Made by a program: the position numbers and the translations under genes. Source: Dryas octopetala (lineage: Eukaryota > Streptophyta > Magnoliopsida > Rosales > Rosaceae). Taken from it: a DNA stretch of 64,000 nt. The notes beneath the pieces were generated by a model. That model saw only the letters and a program-made list of their open reading frames with translations. It did no database searches and was not told the DNA's origin. The stretch lies in contig OY992835.1 of the NCBI GenBank assembly GCA_963921425.1, positions 11,284,001 to 11,348,000 on the forward strand. Reading direction: 5' to 3'. Of the stretch, positions 1-12,040 are shown in pieces; position 1 is the first letter of the stretch, and every line of letters starts with the position of its first letter.

Positions 1-20
1 GAATGCTTTACTAATTGCAG

Positions 21-3000
21 ATAGCTCATTCAGCATATCCTGATTCACCTCTGGGGCCAGATGCATTTCGTGAATATGAATCCTTGCTTGTTCAAGATTA
101 TGAAGAGCTTGTAAAGAAAGGTGAGAAACAATCCAGACAGACAGAAGGCAGCAACTTAAAGGATAATTTACAATTGGGAGCTCAAGGATGGTCACAACTT
201 GTTTCCGGTGAAGAGGACATATCTCATCTTGAAGCTAGTTCAAGTCCAAGAGATTTCTATGAAGAGAATCTGATAGTTGATACAGAAGATGTAGGGAAAA
301 AACTGGTTGTTTCTGTGCATCACTTCCCAATGATTTTGTGTACTTTTTCACCAAGAGTCTTTGTTTTACCTTCAGAGGGATCAGTTGCTGAAGCATACTT
401 ATCAGTTGAACATGAGGATGCCCTTAGTCCAGGGTTGCCCCCCTTAAGTACTGGATTGCCTTCTGATGGTGATGATATTCTCCCTGGGGCAGCTCTTACA
501 GCAAATTTTCTCTACCATCTTGCTTCCAAGGTGCTATGCATGCTACCCTCTTCCCCATGTCCAGTATTTAGTTTCTTGCGTTCATTTCTTCAGTTTTTAA
601 TTGATTGTCTTCAAAGTGTAGATTATACTTATCACTTATTACCCTAGAGCTAGAAATGCTGACTCACTAGTTTATAAATGTTGAATTTCCAAAACCCTGT
701 ATTATAGTATCTATAAATATTAAAAATTCAACAACCAAAATTTCCACATGGTCATTTTCCATGATATAGACAACACTTTAAATACGACAATGATTCCTGC
801 CAAAATTCAGTTCTATTACTTTTGAGTATTCTCTGTTGTGCTTGGGATAGAAATCATGTAATCATGTGTAGTATTATAATGGCATGGGAACATTTAATGT
901 AATATGAAGTATTCCACCCCAAAAAGAAGTAATATGAAGTAAAACACAAGAAAATTTTTAAACACGTTGATAATTACATTAGTGCTATTTTATCTATTGT
1001 GTGGTACCATCAAGGATTAATTTGTTATGATGCCTGTGCAGATTGCTTTAGCTGTTTAGTGTACCCTGACTGTGGTTTGTTTTACTTAATTATGTAGATG
1101 GACTTGAAGATGGAAATATTTTCACTTGGTGATCTCTCAAAAACTGTGGGGAGGATTTTGACAGACATGTCAAGTCTTTATGATGTAGGCCGTCGTAAGC
1201 GATCAGCAGGGCTATTACTGGTCGACCGTACACTTGATCTTCTTACTCCATGCTGTCATGGAGATTCACTTGTTGATCGTGTATTTTCATCCTTGCCCCG
1301 TAGGGAAAAAACAACCTCCTTTACCCACATGAAAAGCTCACATAGCCAACTCAAACACGGCCCTTCTAACCTGGAACGTCCTTCTCTTGATGTTCAGATA
1401 CCACTTGCTAAAGTTCTAACTGAAGAAGATTGCAAAACAGATAACTCTCGGCTTTTAGAAAGCATCGAAGCTTTTTTATATGGGTGGGATTCTGGAAACT
1501 CTGTTTCTCAAAGTTTTGATTTGGTTAATCTTAAGAACAAAATTCATAATGAGAAGCCCCTTCAGTCCAAGATTGAGCTTCTAAGTGGGTCTTTTGTTTC
1601 CACTGAAAATTTTCGGGGAACGCCATACTTGGAAGCTATACTAGATAGGAGGACAAAAGATGGAGCCATACTGGTAAAGAAGTGGCTTCAAGAAGCTCTT
1701 CGTCGGGAAAATATAACAGTGAATGTGAAATCCCGTCCTGGTTTTGCTACAAAGTCAGAGTTGCAACCTATGATAAAAGCACTGGCTAAAACCCAGTCAT
1801 CTTTACTGAAAAACAAAGGAATTATTCAATTAGCATCGGCTGCACTGGTTGCCCTTGACGAATGTCATGCTGCCAGATGGGAAGCATTTATTAGTGCAGA
1901 GAAAATGTTAAGTGTAAGTGCTGCTGGAGACACAAGCCAGAATCTTGCTGCACAAATTGGTGATCTTATCAATAAGCACTTGGCGGGATTGCACAGGCAG
2001 AAGAATTTTAAATTGGAGGCCTCACAAGGGGTACTTTCTTTTCAGGATGCATTGCTCCTTATGATTTCTGGATATATATTAGGTGGTGAGAATTTCCCAA
2101 CATCTGGGTCTGAAGGCCCTTTTTCTTGGCAAGAGGAGCAATTGTTGAAGGATTCTATTGTTGAAGCAATTCTTGAAAACCCATCAATAGCAAAACTGAA
2201 GTTTCTTCATGGTCTAATGGAAGAGCTTGAGACCAACTTAAGCGGAAGCAAATCAGAGGAAAGCAAAGAAACATCTTCAGATCAAATAGATATTGATGAT
2301 TTTGATGACGATCAATGGGGTAACTGGGGTGATGAAGATAGTAATAAAAACAACAATAAAGAGCAAGTGTATGGTGACATGCAGCTGAAGTTGGAGTTGC
2401 GTGATAGGGTGGATAACCTTTTCAAATTCCTTCACAAGTTATCTAGTTTGAAGAGTCGGAACATACCATTGAAGGATGGGGCATTGGCTTCAGAAGATAA
2501 TTTCAGTGGAGATCCATATGCAAGTAGAGGACTACTTTATAAGCTTCTAACGAGGGTTTTGGGCAAGAATGAAGTACCTGGTTTGGAGTATCACTCTTCA
2601 ACTGTGGGGCAACTTTTTAAAAGTGGGTTCAGGAGATTTGGCCTTGGGCAGGTAAGTTCTAGTCACTTTTCCAGATTTTGGTTCAGTACTCCATATATGC
2701 TTAATAACCTTTCCTGGTTTTCTTCAGGCAAAACCAACTTTAGCCGACCAAAATATCATCCTGGTTTTTGTTATTGGGGGAATCAATGGCGTGGAGGTCT
2801 GTGTTTCTTAAACCCTTTACCTGTTCTTTAATTCTTCTTTTCTGCACCCCCAATCTTTCCTTTCAAAACCTACTCTCCTGCTTGACTTCACGCATTTGGT
2901 TATCCAACGAAAGTAATACTATTCCTGTTGAATTTTTAATTGAATACATTTGGCATGGATGGATACCTGTCTTTATTGTACATGAAGACTTATTGTATTT

Positions 3001-3203
3001 TTTCCTTGAAAAGAAATGACATCCTTTTTGCTTGGAAAAGAAACATGACCGTGGTGTTTTTAATGTATAACAAGGTTTGTGAAGCTCAAGAGGCATTATC
3101 TGAAAGTGGAAGACCGGACATAGAATTGATTCTTGGTGGAACAACTCTCCTAACTCCTGACGACATGCTTGAGTTGCTACTAGGGAAGTCTAGTTATTTC
3201 TGA
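21..3203 (+). CDS. MIP3: Sec1/Munc18 (SM) family protein, MIP3/SCFD2-like, 3' part of gene
   Basis: Four coding exons read through in frame: 21-530, 1098-2651, 2728-2796 and 3075-3203, ending in TGA. They give about 753 residues; the N-terminal exon or exons lie left of the window, because the first exon starts right after an acceptor AG. SM-family features are the RSAGLLLVDRTLDLLTPC segment early in exon 2 and the C-terminal IILVFVIGGINGVE and GGTTLLTPDDMLELLL segments. An acidic DIDDFDDDQWGNWGDED tract sits in the middle. Known of the family: SM proteins bind SNAREs, and Arabidopsis MIP3 belongs to a Dsl1-like tethering complex for Golgi-to-ER vesicle traffic. All junctions are GT-AG and phase 0. 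The next gene downstream is uL1, matching the Arabidopsis order as I recall it. The gene looks intact within the window. Confidence 0.88.
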
Positions 3204-4245
3204 TTGTTCAAGTCTGGACAACGATAGAGAGAGCTAAATAGGTGAATTTGAGACATTTTTGGTTAATATTTCATGTACAACAAATCCCTTTGTTTTTCCT
3301 TTGCTCCGAACTACTGAATGCTGCATGCTAATGCTGAAATTTTCAGCCGTTCTTTAGGTGCAAGTTTGGGGAAGCTAAGATGACACAGCAATGTCATTAG
3401 ACCGTTGAAAAAAGTGAAAGGAAACAATTTTAACTGATCAAACCAAATCGTTGTGGCTATTGGTTTGATTTTTCATGAAAAAAAGTTTATCAGCTCATGA
3501 ATCGAACCAAACAACTATTATTTGCATTCGATAAGCGGTTTGAACTATTTTTAAACCACTTAAATTGAATTTAACCGAAAATAATATTTTAATATTGTCA
3601 TACTCATTGTATATCTATTTCCTCCCCGCCCTTAGCATCCCTTTCTCCTTTCAAAGTCATAAAAAGAACTTCATGTCAAGAATGTTATTCCTTACTTGAC
3701 CAAAGCAAGTATCTCATCCATATGTTGTTGGACTTTGGGCACAATAAGCACCAATTACAATAATTGTAAGAAATGGACTATATAATCAAAACTTTTTAAC
3801 AAGCCATATAGGCATATACAAATTTGAGCAAACGCACTCTAAATACCTTACATATTTATATCACAAATTAATACATTAGAACACATCATATATAATATAA
3901 CAATATAAAATATCATTATAAACAAAAAAACTAAAATTAATTATAAAAATTTATCATATTGTAAATTATACAAGAATCGTGACATTGGCAATGGAGGCAA
4001 AACTGCAAAAGTGGTGTTATATCCGTCCTTACTCCTCAGTCGGTCAGTCCTCACCAGTGAATTAGTGGCAAAGTGGATGTTTGGATTATTAACTGTAATT
4101 TAAAATAATTTGCAAGTATTTAAAAAAAAAATTGTAATAAAAGTCTGAATAAATCTCTTATTTAATTTTAGCACTTTTAAGTCTCGAAGTAGAAGGGTGG
4201 CATTTGAAACGCTGCGTTGGCTTAAACCTCCTAAACCCCTTTTCC
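3204..4245. other. Intergenic region between the MIP3-like and uL1 genes
   Basis: This is about 1 kb of AT-rich DNA holding the 3' UTR of the Sec1-like gene and the promoter of the uL1 gene. I see no coding signal. A stretch at 3430-3590, rich in AACCAAA and GGTTTGA words, resembles the end of an old hAT-type repeat but has no clear terminal repeats. Confidence 0.5.
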
Positions 4246-7200
4246 ATGGCTGCCCTGAAGCTTCTCCTCTCCTCAGCTCGCCGTCACTGCCTCTCCAACC
4301 CTCACTCCCGTATTCACCCACCTCCATTTCTAAGCTACCACAGATCCCTAAGCTCCGAATCCGACCCGAACCCCAACTCTTCTTCTCCTGAACTCCCAAA
4401 ACGACAACAATCCGTGCCGTCGATCGAAATCGTTTCATACGCTCCCAAACCCAAAGATGATTCCTCATTGGACCCGGACCCGACTACCAAACCACTACAA
4501 ACATCACCACCACCACCGCCACGTAGGCCTCGCGACTCGCCTGACTCGCCAAGTCAGGAAACTCGCTCCGGGTGGACCCGTGAGGATGCTCGCTTCGTTC
4601 GCGACGTGCCCTCCATATCCCTGGTGTCGTACCCGACCCGAGTTGCTCCGTTGCCGGAAGATAGGGTCTCGGAGGAGGCCAGATTAGGCGAAACCGGAGC
4701 TGAGCAGGAGCAGGAGAGTGTGAACTTGGAGAAAGAGAAGCAGAAGATCGAGGCTGAGGGTCGGTTGAAAAGGCGACTTTTTAGGGTTCCGGAGGAGGAG
4801 GTGGTGGTTCCTTTTCCCACTTTGATTAGGGTTGAGAAGAAGGAAAGGAAGTCCATTCTTGATTTGGCGGACGCCATTCGCGAAGTCAAGGTCAGTGTAT
4901 AGTTTTCTCTTCTTGTGTTTAAACAATGTTTCTGTTTGTTGCCTGAGAAAATGTGGGAAAGTTAGTGAAACTAAGTTTTTCCTTTCCTTGATATTAGATT
5001 GGAATGGGTTTTACTTAATGAATTAATACACTGTTTATTTGGCTTGGCTGTATTTGTCTTTCATTAAAAAAGTGGGTTTTTATTTCAATCTTTGGCGGAA
5101 GAAAATGTGGGTGAAGTTATCCATTAAAATTGAGAGTTTTTATTTCAATTTTTTGCCTTTTGGGTAATATGTAGGAATTGGAGTTATATTGTATTCACTC
5201 AATTTGGTTTAGTAAGGTTTGTGATGCAAGGGTTTAAGCTTGACAATTTGTTTTGAACAATTATTAGTTGTGGTTGTGGTTGAGCTGAAGTTAGGTAGGA
5301 ACATATATAAATTCGAACGTAATTTGACACCATAAGATGTTCTTCCTCTTTCAGTACATTTGGATTCATCTTTTAGTTTCTTCAAGATAATAGCTTTATT
5401 TTAATTATTTGTAGCATGGGTGATATTAATATATTCAGACTTGTTTTATTTTATTTTATTGACCTAGTTTACTTATCAGTATTTTGTCTTATTTTGAAGT
5501 TCCTGTTATTTCTAATCTCTTATCCTCATTTTCTAGTTATTTTACAGGCTAATGCCGAGTGCAAGTTTGATGAAACTATTGAAGCTCATGTACAATTGGG
5601 TATTGATGCGAAGCGAAATGTAATATGCCAACTCATCTGAGTAAAATCTTCTCTTATCTCCTGTTCAAAAGAAAAAAAAAACAATATTCTTTTATCTCAA
5701 GCATAATTCTTGCCTCCTTAAAAAATAAAATAATAATTCTTTCCTGTGAAAATAGACTTTGATGTGTTGACTTGTAACCTTTGGGGTTTAGCTAAATGAA
5801 TATATAATAGCAAGTCTTGAGTTTTAGGCTTGCAATTCATTTCATGATTCAGTAACCACTAAATTTAGAAAAATAACCCTCTAGAAGGTAATATGTAAAA
5901 ACGTTTGGGCATGATAGTTGTGATAACAAGGTAAACCTCCAAGAGTTTTTATAGCTACCCATGTACATTTTGAATAGGGTGAACAATCTCATATGTGTGT
6001 GAGCGTGCGTGAGATGGTTGATAGGTGTTAATTGTAGGGCAGAATTGTTGAAACTCTTAATATTTTAAATGATATTTTGAAGAAAGCATTATAACTGTTT
6101 ATCATGGTTGGACTTCATGATTGTTGATTGGCATTTCAGGATATTGTATCATTTGCATGTTCCGGATTCCACATGTTATGAAGCCAACAAATAATTCTTT
6201 GAATAACTTTGTTATGTAAATAATCTGTCTAAACCATTGTCTGTAGGTTCCTTGTACTCGTTTATTCAATTAGGGATGTAGACCTCCACTGTTTATGGGA
6301 ATATACACCCAAACATCTTAACCTTGACTGAGGGGTCTCTAGATTTATCATATTGTCTCATTTGACTATACTTTTAGATCATAATGTTGTGGCTTCATTT
6401 GATTGTGTCATTCATATTTTCAGTAAGGTATCCCATTGTTATGCTTATCCAAAAGTAAATAAATAAAAGCTCATAACTGTTTTATTGTTTATTTTATGCT
6501 TACATTTTCTTATGTCATTATTATAATTATTTTTTCAAACTGATCCCAGTTCTATGCCTATGAGAAAGTAAATATATAAAAGTTTTAATAATTTGTTTTA
6601 TTTTTTATTTTTTTATGCTTACACTTTTTTTAATTTCATTATTATTTTATTTTTCCAAACTACTCTGAAAAAGATCCAATTTACATGGACTACTACCTGA
6701 TTGAAGTGCAGGCAGTTCGTGGTAACATGACTTTACCTCACGGTAGCGGGAAGGTAGTTATCTGAAATTTGCAAGATAATGTCGGAGTGTTTTTCTCTAG
6801 TTTAAATTCTAGTTGGTTTGTGCATGACCACTGTCATTTTTCAGGTTGTCAGGGTTGCTTTCTTTGCTGAAGGCAGTGATGCAGAAGAAGCTAGAGCCGC
6901 AGGAGCAGATATTGTGGGTGGTGTTGACCTTGTGGAGGAAATTGCAAGTAATGAACCAACCCTTGTTGCTTCTACGGCGATCTATTTGCATTCTAATATT
7001 ATGCCAAAAAGAAAATTCCTGTTCACTAGATATACTATGCATTGATTTTGCCATTTCAGAATTTCCGAGTTTTGGAACATATGTGTGTTTATGTGGATGT
7101 GTCATTGTTTCAATTGAAGAAGTAATCGAAAATTTATAATTTCAATTTATTATCTGAGCTTGTATCATGCAGGCACTCGCAAGCTCAATGTTGACAAGTG

Positions 7201-9307
7201 TTTTGCAACAAATGAAATGGTTATGCGTCTGGCAAAGGTTTTTAAATCTTAATTTCTTTAGTTGTGGGATTAGCCATTTTCATTGCTACATTAATCAAAA
7301 GGGAATGTTTAATGTTTAATGTTTTTTTTTTTTTTTTTTTTTTTCAGATTGCAAGGATTCTTAGAGAGCGTGGTTTGATGCCTGACCGTAAAGTGAGTTT
7401 ATCATACTGTAATTTTTTATTCAATTCGCAGATCTGTGGATGGCTACTAATGTTGGTTATACTATGTATATCGTATAGCTAGGTACTGTGACTAATGACA
7501 TAGCTGGGGCACTGCAAAAAGTGAGACAAGGTCATATTGAGTATAAAATGGACAGAACATCAATTGTACATGTGGGACTTGGAAAGGTACCATAATGTTT
7601 GATTTCTACATATGCTTGTTTGCTGGAGTCAAATTTGTGGAAATCACCTTCTTATTTGTTTATCTATTCTCATCACTATTCTTTATTTTCAGGTAAGCTT
7701 TACAGAGGAGTATCTGCGCGAGAACATTGGTGCATTTATGAGTTCTCTTTTGCTGGCAAAGCCTACAGGTTTAAAAAAGTGTAAGTGGCACAAATTACTC
7801 ATGTTTCCTATATTGTTATTTGTGGGATAAACTAGATAAAGGTGAAATTTGGTCTGCATGTTGAACTTTAATTTTACACACTAGGTTTCTTGCTCTAGCA
7901 TATCAATGCAGTTATACACATATGCCTAGGATTGCAGAGGATACTATTTGTTAGCCATGTTGATTGCTGAACCATTCATGGGCTATTTGGCTCTGCTCAG
8001 TTTGCTTGTTAGATAAATGAATCAAACTTGATACTGAGGTCCAGGCTATTTTGATAAGCCCAAGTCCAAAGAAATTAGGCTTGGTCATGAATTTATAAAA
8101 AATTATTGAACTTTGTTTTTTTCTTGTCAATGTTGTCGTGTTAACTTTATATACATTGTTATCCTATGCCTCAAAAGCTTATGAGACATACAATGGTATT
8201 CTGACATGGTTTGGAGCTTTGGTTCCAGGAGATCTTTGCTTAGAAACCACTCTTCCCATTCCTCACTTATTTCTTATCAAGAAACCTCTCATCCCATTCC
8301 CTGCTTATTTGGGATAATCTTAGACGACGATAATTTTAATTATAGGTCTAGTATTTGAAGCAGTCTAGGATGGCTGATAGTCAGCTCAAGTTCATGGTGT
8401 ATCTAATATTTTTCATTCTGCCCACCCCGTGTCATTAAGAAGAGAAGTGGAGATCTTTCAGATACAACAAATAATAGTTAAAGGCTTGTTGCCACACTGG
8501 CAGCAATGCATCCCAATTCTATTTTCTAATGTATGTCAGTAATTTTATAGAAAGACATACTTGAAATTAAAAGTTTTCATACAAGGGTGTGGCAGTAGCG
8601 GGGTTCTAGTTACACATAATTTATGATCATCAAAAGATTCTCTTGGATGCTTCTAGGATGCTCTTGGCTGGTTGGCTGAGGTTTTTAAAGCTTTATATGG
8701 TAAAATTATTTGGCAAAAAGCATAATATTGGGCGACATTGGAAGCTTTTTTGTTGAGCGTGATATTTCTTGTTTTTTGGTGTGACAACCTTTTTTCCATG
8801 TGTAACTTTTCTCTCTTTTCATCTGGTAAGAAGAATTTAGTTGTTCATTGCCAAACTTGGATTGATTTGAAAATTAGCAGTGTTTTTGGTGTTTACTTTC
8901 TTTATTGTAACACCGTAAAAGACGCCAAACTGTTAGGAAAATGCTTTTTCACAAGTAGTGAAAGGATTCTACTTTGAGTTAGCCTAGATATGTAGAGCTA
9001 TCTTTTTTTCATGTTTATGATTACCATTTACAATTTTCATTTTCACAGCTTCCAAATATGCTGGGTATATCAACTCCTTCCATATATGTAGCACGGTAAG
9101 CTCATTAACCCGTGTTTTTGTTTTTCATATAATCTGTACTTTTTACTTTGGGGCATGCATAGGTGCTACAACTTTAACTAAGTCCAGCCTTGCATGGTTT
9201 AAATTAATCCAATCCATTATGTGCAGATGGGTCCAGGGTTCCCAGTTTCAATACAATCATTATCCAAAGCTGCAGATCACTACAATAAAGTGCACCTTAA
9301 GGCTTAA
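4246..9307 (+). CDS. Organellar (probably mitochondrial) ribosomal protein uL1, ten exons
   Basis: Ten exons join in frame: 4246-4890, 5548-5619, 6712-6753, 6845-6947, 7173-7237, 7348-7392, 7479-7586, 7693-7780, 9049-9095 and 9227-9307. The product is about 431 residues. The ATG at 4246 is the first in frame and opens MAALKLLLSSARRHCLS, an Arg/Ser-rich leader typical of mitochondrial presequences. A long low-complexity Pro/Ser and charged region fills exon 1. The L1 domain follows, with FDETIEAHVQLGID, RGNMTLPHGSGK, ARILRERGLMPDRK, GTVTNDIAGALQKV and NIGAFMSSLL. uL1 forms the L1 stalk of the large subunit and contacts 23S-type rRNA near the E site. All introns are GT-AG; intron 8 is about 1.3 kb. 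The family is Arabidopsis AT2G42710-like. Plastid targeting cannot be fully excluded. A partial inverted copy lies at 60.3-61.1 kb. Confidence 0.88.
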
Positions 9308-9888
9308 GAAGTGGCCAAGACATGGGGTCTAGAATAGATTTTTTTGTTTCTCTTCCAATCGATAAGGAAGTTGATAAATACAAATTTGGTTAAATTTGTT
9401 TTAATCTTGGATTATCATTTTGAGTTCTGATTTCTTTTACCCATTTTTAACAAATAAAATTATAAATCTCTTTTACTCATTTTATTGGCAATGATCATTT
9501 TATCCATTTAAAAAATGTATATAGATTTTATGAAAGTGGCACATATTTCACATGGGCTTAAAAGAATACCAATTAGGCCGAAGGGGTAAATCGGCTGGCT
9601 GGCCTCAATGACCCTTTTCTACTAATTTTTAGGCATTTGATAGTTATTAATGTCCTAGGTTGTCTTCATTTATTAGTTTAATAAAATTAATAAAGAGCAT
9701 TATTTGATAGTAAAATAAAATAATGTTATTTAAACATAACACTTGTAGTTTATAAATCAGATTATAAGCAAATGATCTGGTATGGACGTGAGAATTACCC
9801 TTAAAAATACAATTATTTTTTCTCTTGTTGGTGACTGACAGATCACCGTTCCTTTTTTGGGTTTTTGGTTTTGTTACATTGGACCGAA
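9308..9888. other. Gene-free region downstream of uL1
   Basis: AT-rich sequence containing the uL1 3' UTR. I see no ORF of interest and no clear repeat ends. The 9-bp target site of the adjoining Mutator-like element begins at 9889. Confidence 0.4.
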
Positions 9889-9897
9889 TTCTTTTTA

Positions 9898-10124
9898 GAG
9901 AAAAATTTTCAAAAAGGACACGTACTTTGGGGTCAATCTTAGTTTAGGACACCAGTTTGGATTTGTGTTAGTTTAGGACATATAGTTTGAGTTTGTATCA
10001 GTTTGGGCTTTTCCGTCACCTCTGTCAAATCCTCCGTTAAAAACAGACCACGTGACTTGCACCTGACTTATTTTAAAGGGCAAAATTGTCACTCCCTTGC
10101 TTTTAAGACAGATCCAACTGCAAG
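9898..10124 (+). repeat. Left terminal inverted repeat of the Pack-MULE
   Basis: 227 bp, inverted counterpart of 11348-11574. Landmarks shared by both arms include GGACACGT, the TTAGTTTAGGACA motif and the segment AAGTCACGTGGTCTG read in opposite directions. Divergence between the arms is small by eye, so the insertion is fairly young. Confidence 0.92.
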
Positions 10125-10280
10125 CATCTACCCCGTTCGTCTTCCCGCCACAGAACATTGAATCCCTCCAATTTTCTGGGATTTCCCCCTAAAATCTGAC
10201 CTTAAGTCTGTATAAAAACACAAAATTCTGCTCATTTGAGAATAAAATAGAGGTTTTGGGTTTTGAATAACATACTTGCG

Positions 10281-10590
10281 ATGATGAAACCGGTGGGTCG
10301 GAGGTACTGCTATTGTGGTTTTCCAGCTGCAAGGGTCACGGCTTGGACTGATGCAAACCCTGGTAGAAGATTCGATGGCTGTTCCAGGGTAGGGTGTATA
10401 AAAGCTCTGTGTTTGTTTGATTTTCGTTACACATGTAGATTAATATGGGTTGTTTAGGTAAGTAATTTATGTTTTTATTTGCAGAAACCCAGGGAGGATG
10501 TGATTTTTTCAGATGGGTTGATCCTCCCATGTGTGCAAGGTCAAGGCAAGTGATACCTGGATTGCTAAGGAAACAAAGTTTGCTGGAGAC
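10281..10590 (+). pseudogene. Captured GRF-type zinc-finger fragment
   Basis: Exon-like segment 10281-10388 starts with ATG and reads GRRYCYCGFPAARVTAWTD then NPGRRFDGC, followed by a GT donor. After a short intron, 10493 onwards reads GGCDFFRWVDPPMC then RQVIPGLLRK. Together these form the CxCG, NPGRRFxxC and GCxFFxW pattern of GRF zinc fingers, a nucleic-acid-binding module common in plant genomes and transposon contexts. The natural acceptor at 10484 would put the second segment out of frame; an AG at 10491-10492 restores it. The fragment runs into the captured arogenate dehydrogenase near 10590-10610, where TTGCTGGAGACACAG is repeated twice in tandem. A functional protein is doubtful. Confidence 0.7.
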
Positions 10591-10599
10591 ACAGGTTGC

Positions 10600-11268
10600 T
10601 GGAGACACAGTTTTTGTATTTATCAATGTAGACTCCAATTTCAACATCCCCAACACTCTCCCAACTGTGTGGGTCAAAAACTCCGAACCCGCCGCGTACT
10701 TATCGTGCTCAGCGCAGCTCAACTCCACCATATCAAACCCTTCCCTCTCAAAAATGTTCAAGAACTTGTCGCACCACGAAGCCCCCAACCCCCCGGACCC
10801 AATTCGGGCCTTTTTGTACACAAACAAAAACCAATTCGACCCGTTTTCACAGCTGTCGGGTCCGAACATCGGGTGGGCACAAACGACATCGAAATAGCTA
10901 GGCAAGCACTTGAGTAATAACGCTTTTGAAAACTCTTTGACGGGAAGCGCGTCGACGAACAACGTGTCGCGCGTGAGGAGGTGAAGAGGCAGCGATTTGA
11001 GTACGGCTTCGGCCGAGGTTACGGAGGTGCAGAGCAAAACGACTTGTGGGTTTTGGTCGAAGAGGTCGTGTGGGTCGGAGAAGAAGGAAACGGCCAGGTC
11101 TTGTGACGTTTTGGAGTGGTCACAGTCGCATTGAGAATGGGTGAGAACGGTGTGGCCTTGGTTGACGAGGGTCTTGGCGAGGAGTTGGCCCAAGTTGCTG
11201 GAGCCAATGATGGCGATTTTGAGCATTTGGGTTGTGGAGGTTGAAAGAGGAGCTCTTCCAAGTTCCAA
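10600..11268 (-). pseudogene. Captured arogenate/prephenate dehydrogenase (TyrA) N-terminal fragment
   Basis: The minus-strand frame is open from ATG 11268, with a second ATG a few codons in. It reads LKIAIIGSSNLGQLLAKTL, a Rossmann NAD(P)-binding glycine motif slightly altered from GxGxxG. HTVLTHS, SDPHDLFDQNPQVVLLCTS, LFVDALPVKEF, HPMFGPDS and AEHDKYAAGSEFLTHT follow, all familiar from plant arogenate dehydrogenases, which make tyrosine in plastids by oxidative decarboxylation of arogenate. Coding similarity stops near LINTK, so the C-terminal part of the enzyme is missing. No transit peptide is seen. The frame then runs on antisense through the GRF fragment to a stop at 10336. Catalytic activity is unlikely, but the long open frame is notable. 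Confidence 0.8.
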
Positions 11269-11347
11269 CCCTAACCAGCGAACACTTTTGCGCGATCAGA
11301 TTGAATTCTAAATCATTAAACTGAATTCCCTTTTGTTTAAAGTTAAT

Positions 11348-11574
11348 CTTGCAGTTGGATCTGTCTTAGGGTTTAGGGAGTGACAATTTTGCCCTTTAAA
11401 ATAAGTCAGGTGCAAGTCACGTGGTCTGTTTTTAACGGAGGATTTGACAGAGGTGACGGAAAAGCCCAAACTGATACAAACTCAAACTATATGTCCTAAA
11501 CTAACACAAACTCAAACTGGTGTCCTAAACTAAGATTGACCCCAAAATACGTGTCCTTTTTGAAAATTTTTCCC
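11348..11574 (-). repeat. Right terminal inverted repeat of the Pack-MULE
   Basis: 227 bp, inverted copy of 9898-10124; followed directly by the second TTCTTTTTA target copy. Confidence 0.92.
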
Positions 11575-11583
11575 TTCTTTTTA

Positions 11584-12040
11584 TTTGATCAGACCAAAAG
11601 ATTCGGCCATATACAATGGCTTATAGGAGTTATAAGAGGGGTTAAAAGGAAAATAAAAACTAGTAAGTTATTTTGTTTGGTCCAATAAAAGCTAGATGAA
11701 ACTTTGCAGCACAGTAGTGTGAGAGTTGGAAACCTACTAATTGTGTACCTACAAGGCTACAAGTAGTTCCATCTATTGTCATCAATTAGTGACGCCATCA
11801 CTGTCCGGCTGTCCATGTCATTTCCAACTTAAATTTTATTGGATTTTAAAAGTCCAATGAAATTTAGGTGTCTCTAATTTTAATGGATTCCAATGAAATC
11901 CAAGTATTTTAAAAAAGTCATGGATTTGATTAAGTAAAGAATTTAAATGCATCATAACAAATTCTATGAGAATTTTACTCAATTTCTTTAAATTTTATAA
12001 ATAAGGTAATTCTAACTAATTTTATAAATTCAAAAGAAAA
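11584..12040. other. Gene-free AT-rich region
   Basis: Contains short inverted words around 11840-11910 (AATTTTATTGGATTTTA against its near-complement), suggesting a decayed small MITE. No coding signal. Confidence 0.3.

Larger units (their letters stand above)
9898..11574. mobile_element. Pack-MULE (non-autonomous Mutator-like element) carrying two gene fragments
   Basis: The 1677-bp element is bounded by long terminal inverted repeats, 9898-10124 and 11348-11574, 227 bp each and highly similar. The outermost bases are GAGAAAAATTTTCAAAAAGG on the left and, inverted on the right, GGGAAAAATTTTCAAAAAGG. A perfect 9-bp direct repeat, TTCTTTTTA, flanks it at 9889-9897 and 11575-11583. Long TIRs with a 9-bp duplication define the Mutator superfamily. 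No transposase is present. The interior carries a GRF zinc-finger fragment on + and an arogenate dehydrogenase fragment on -, facing each other. It sits just downstream of the uL1 gene. Confidence 0.93.

Noticed and set aside
3075-3144. Minus-strand ORF 2863-3144
   Set aside because: Antisense to the last exon of the Sec1-like gene.
10469-10917. Two long + strand ORFs opposite the arogenate dehydrogenase fragment
   Set aside because: Beyond about 10590 they are antisense shadows of the captured minus-strand frame.
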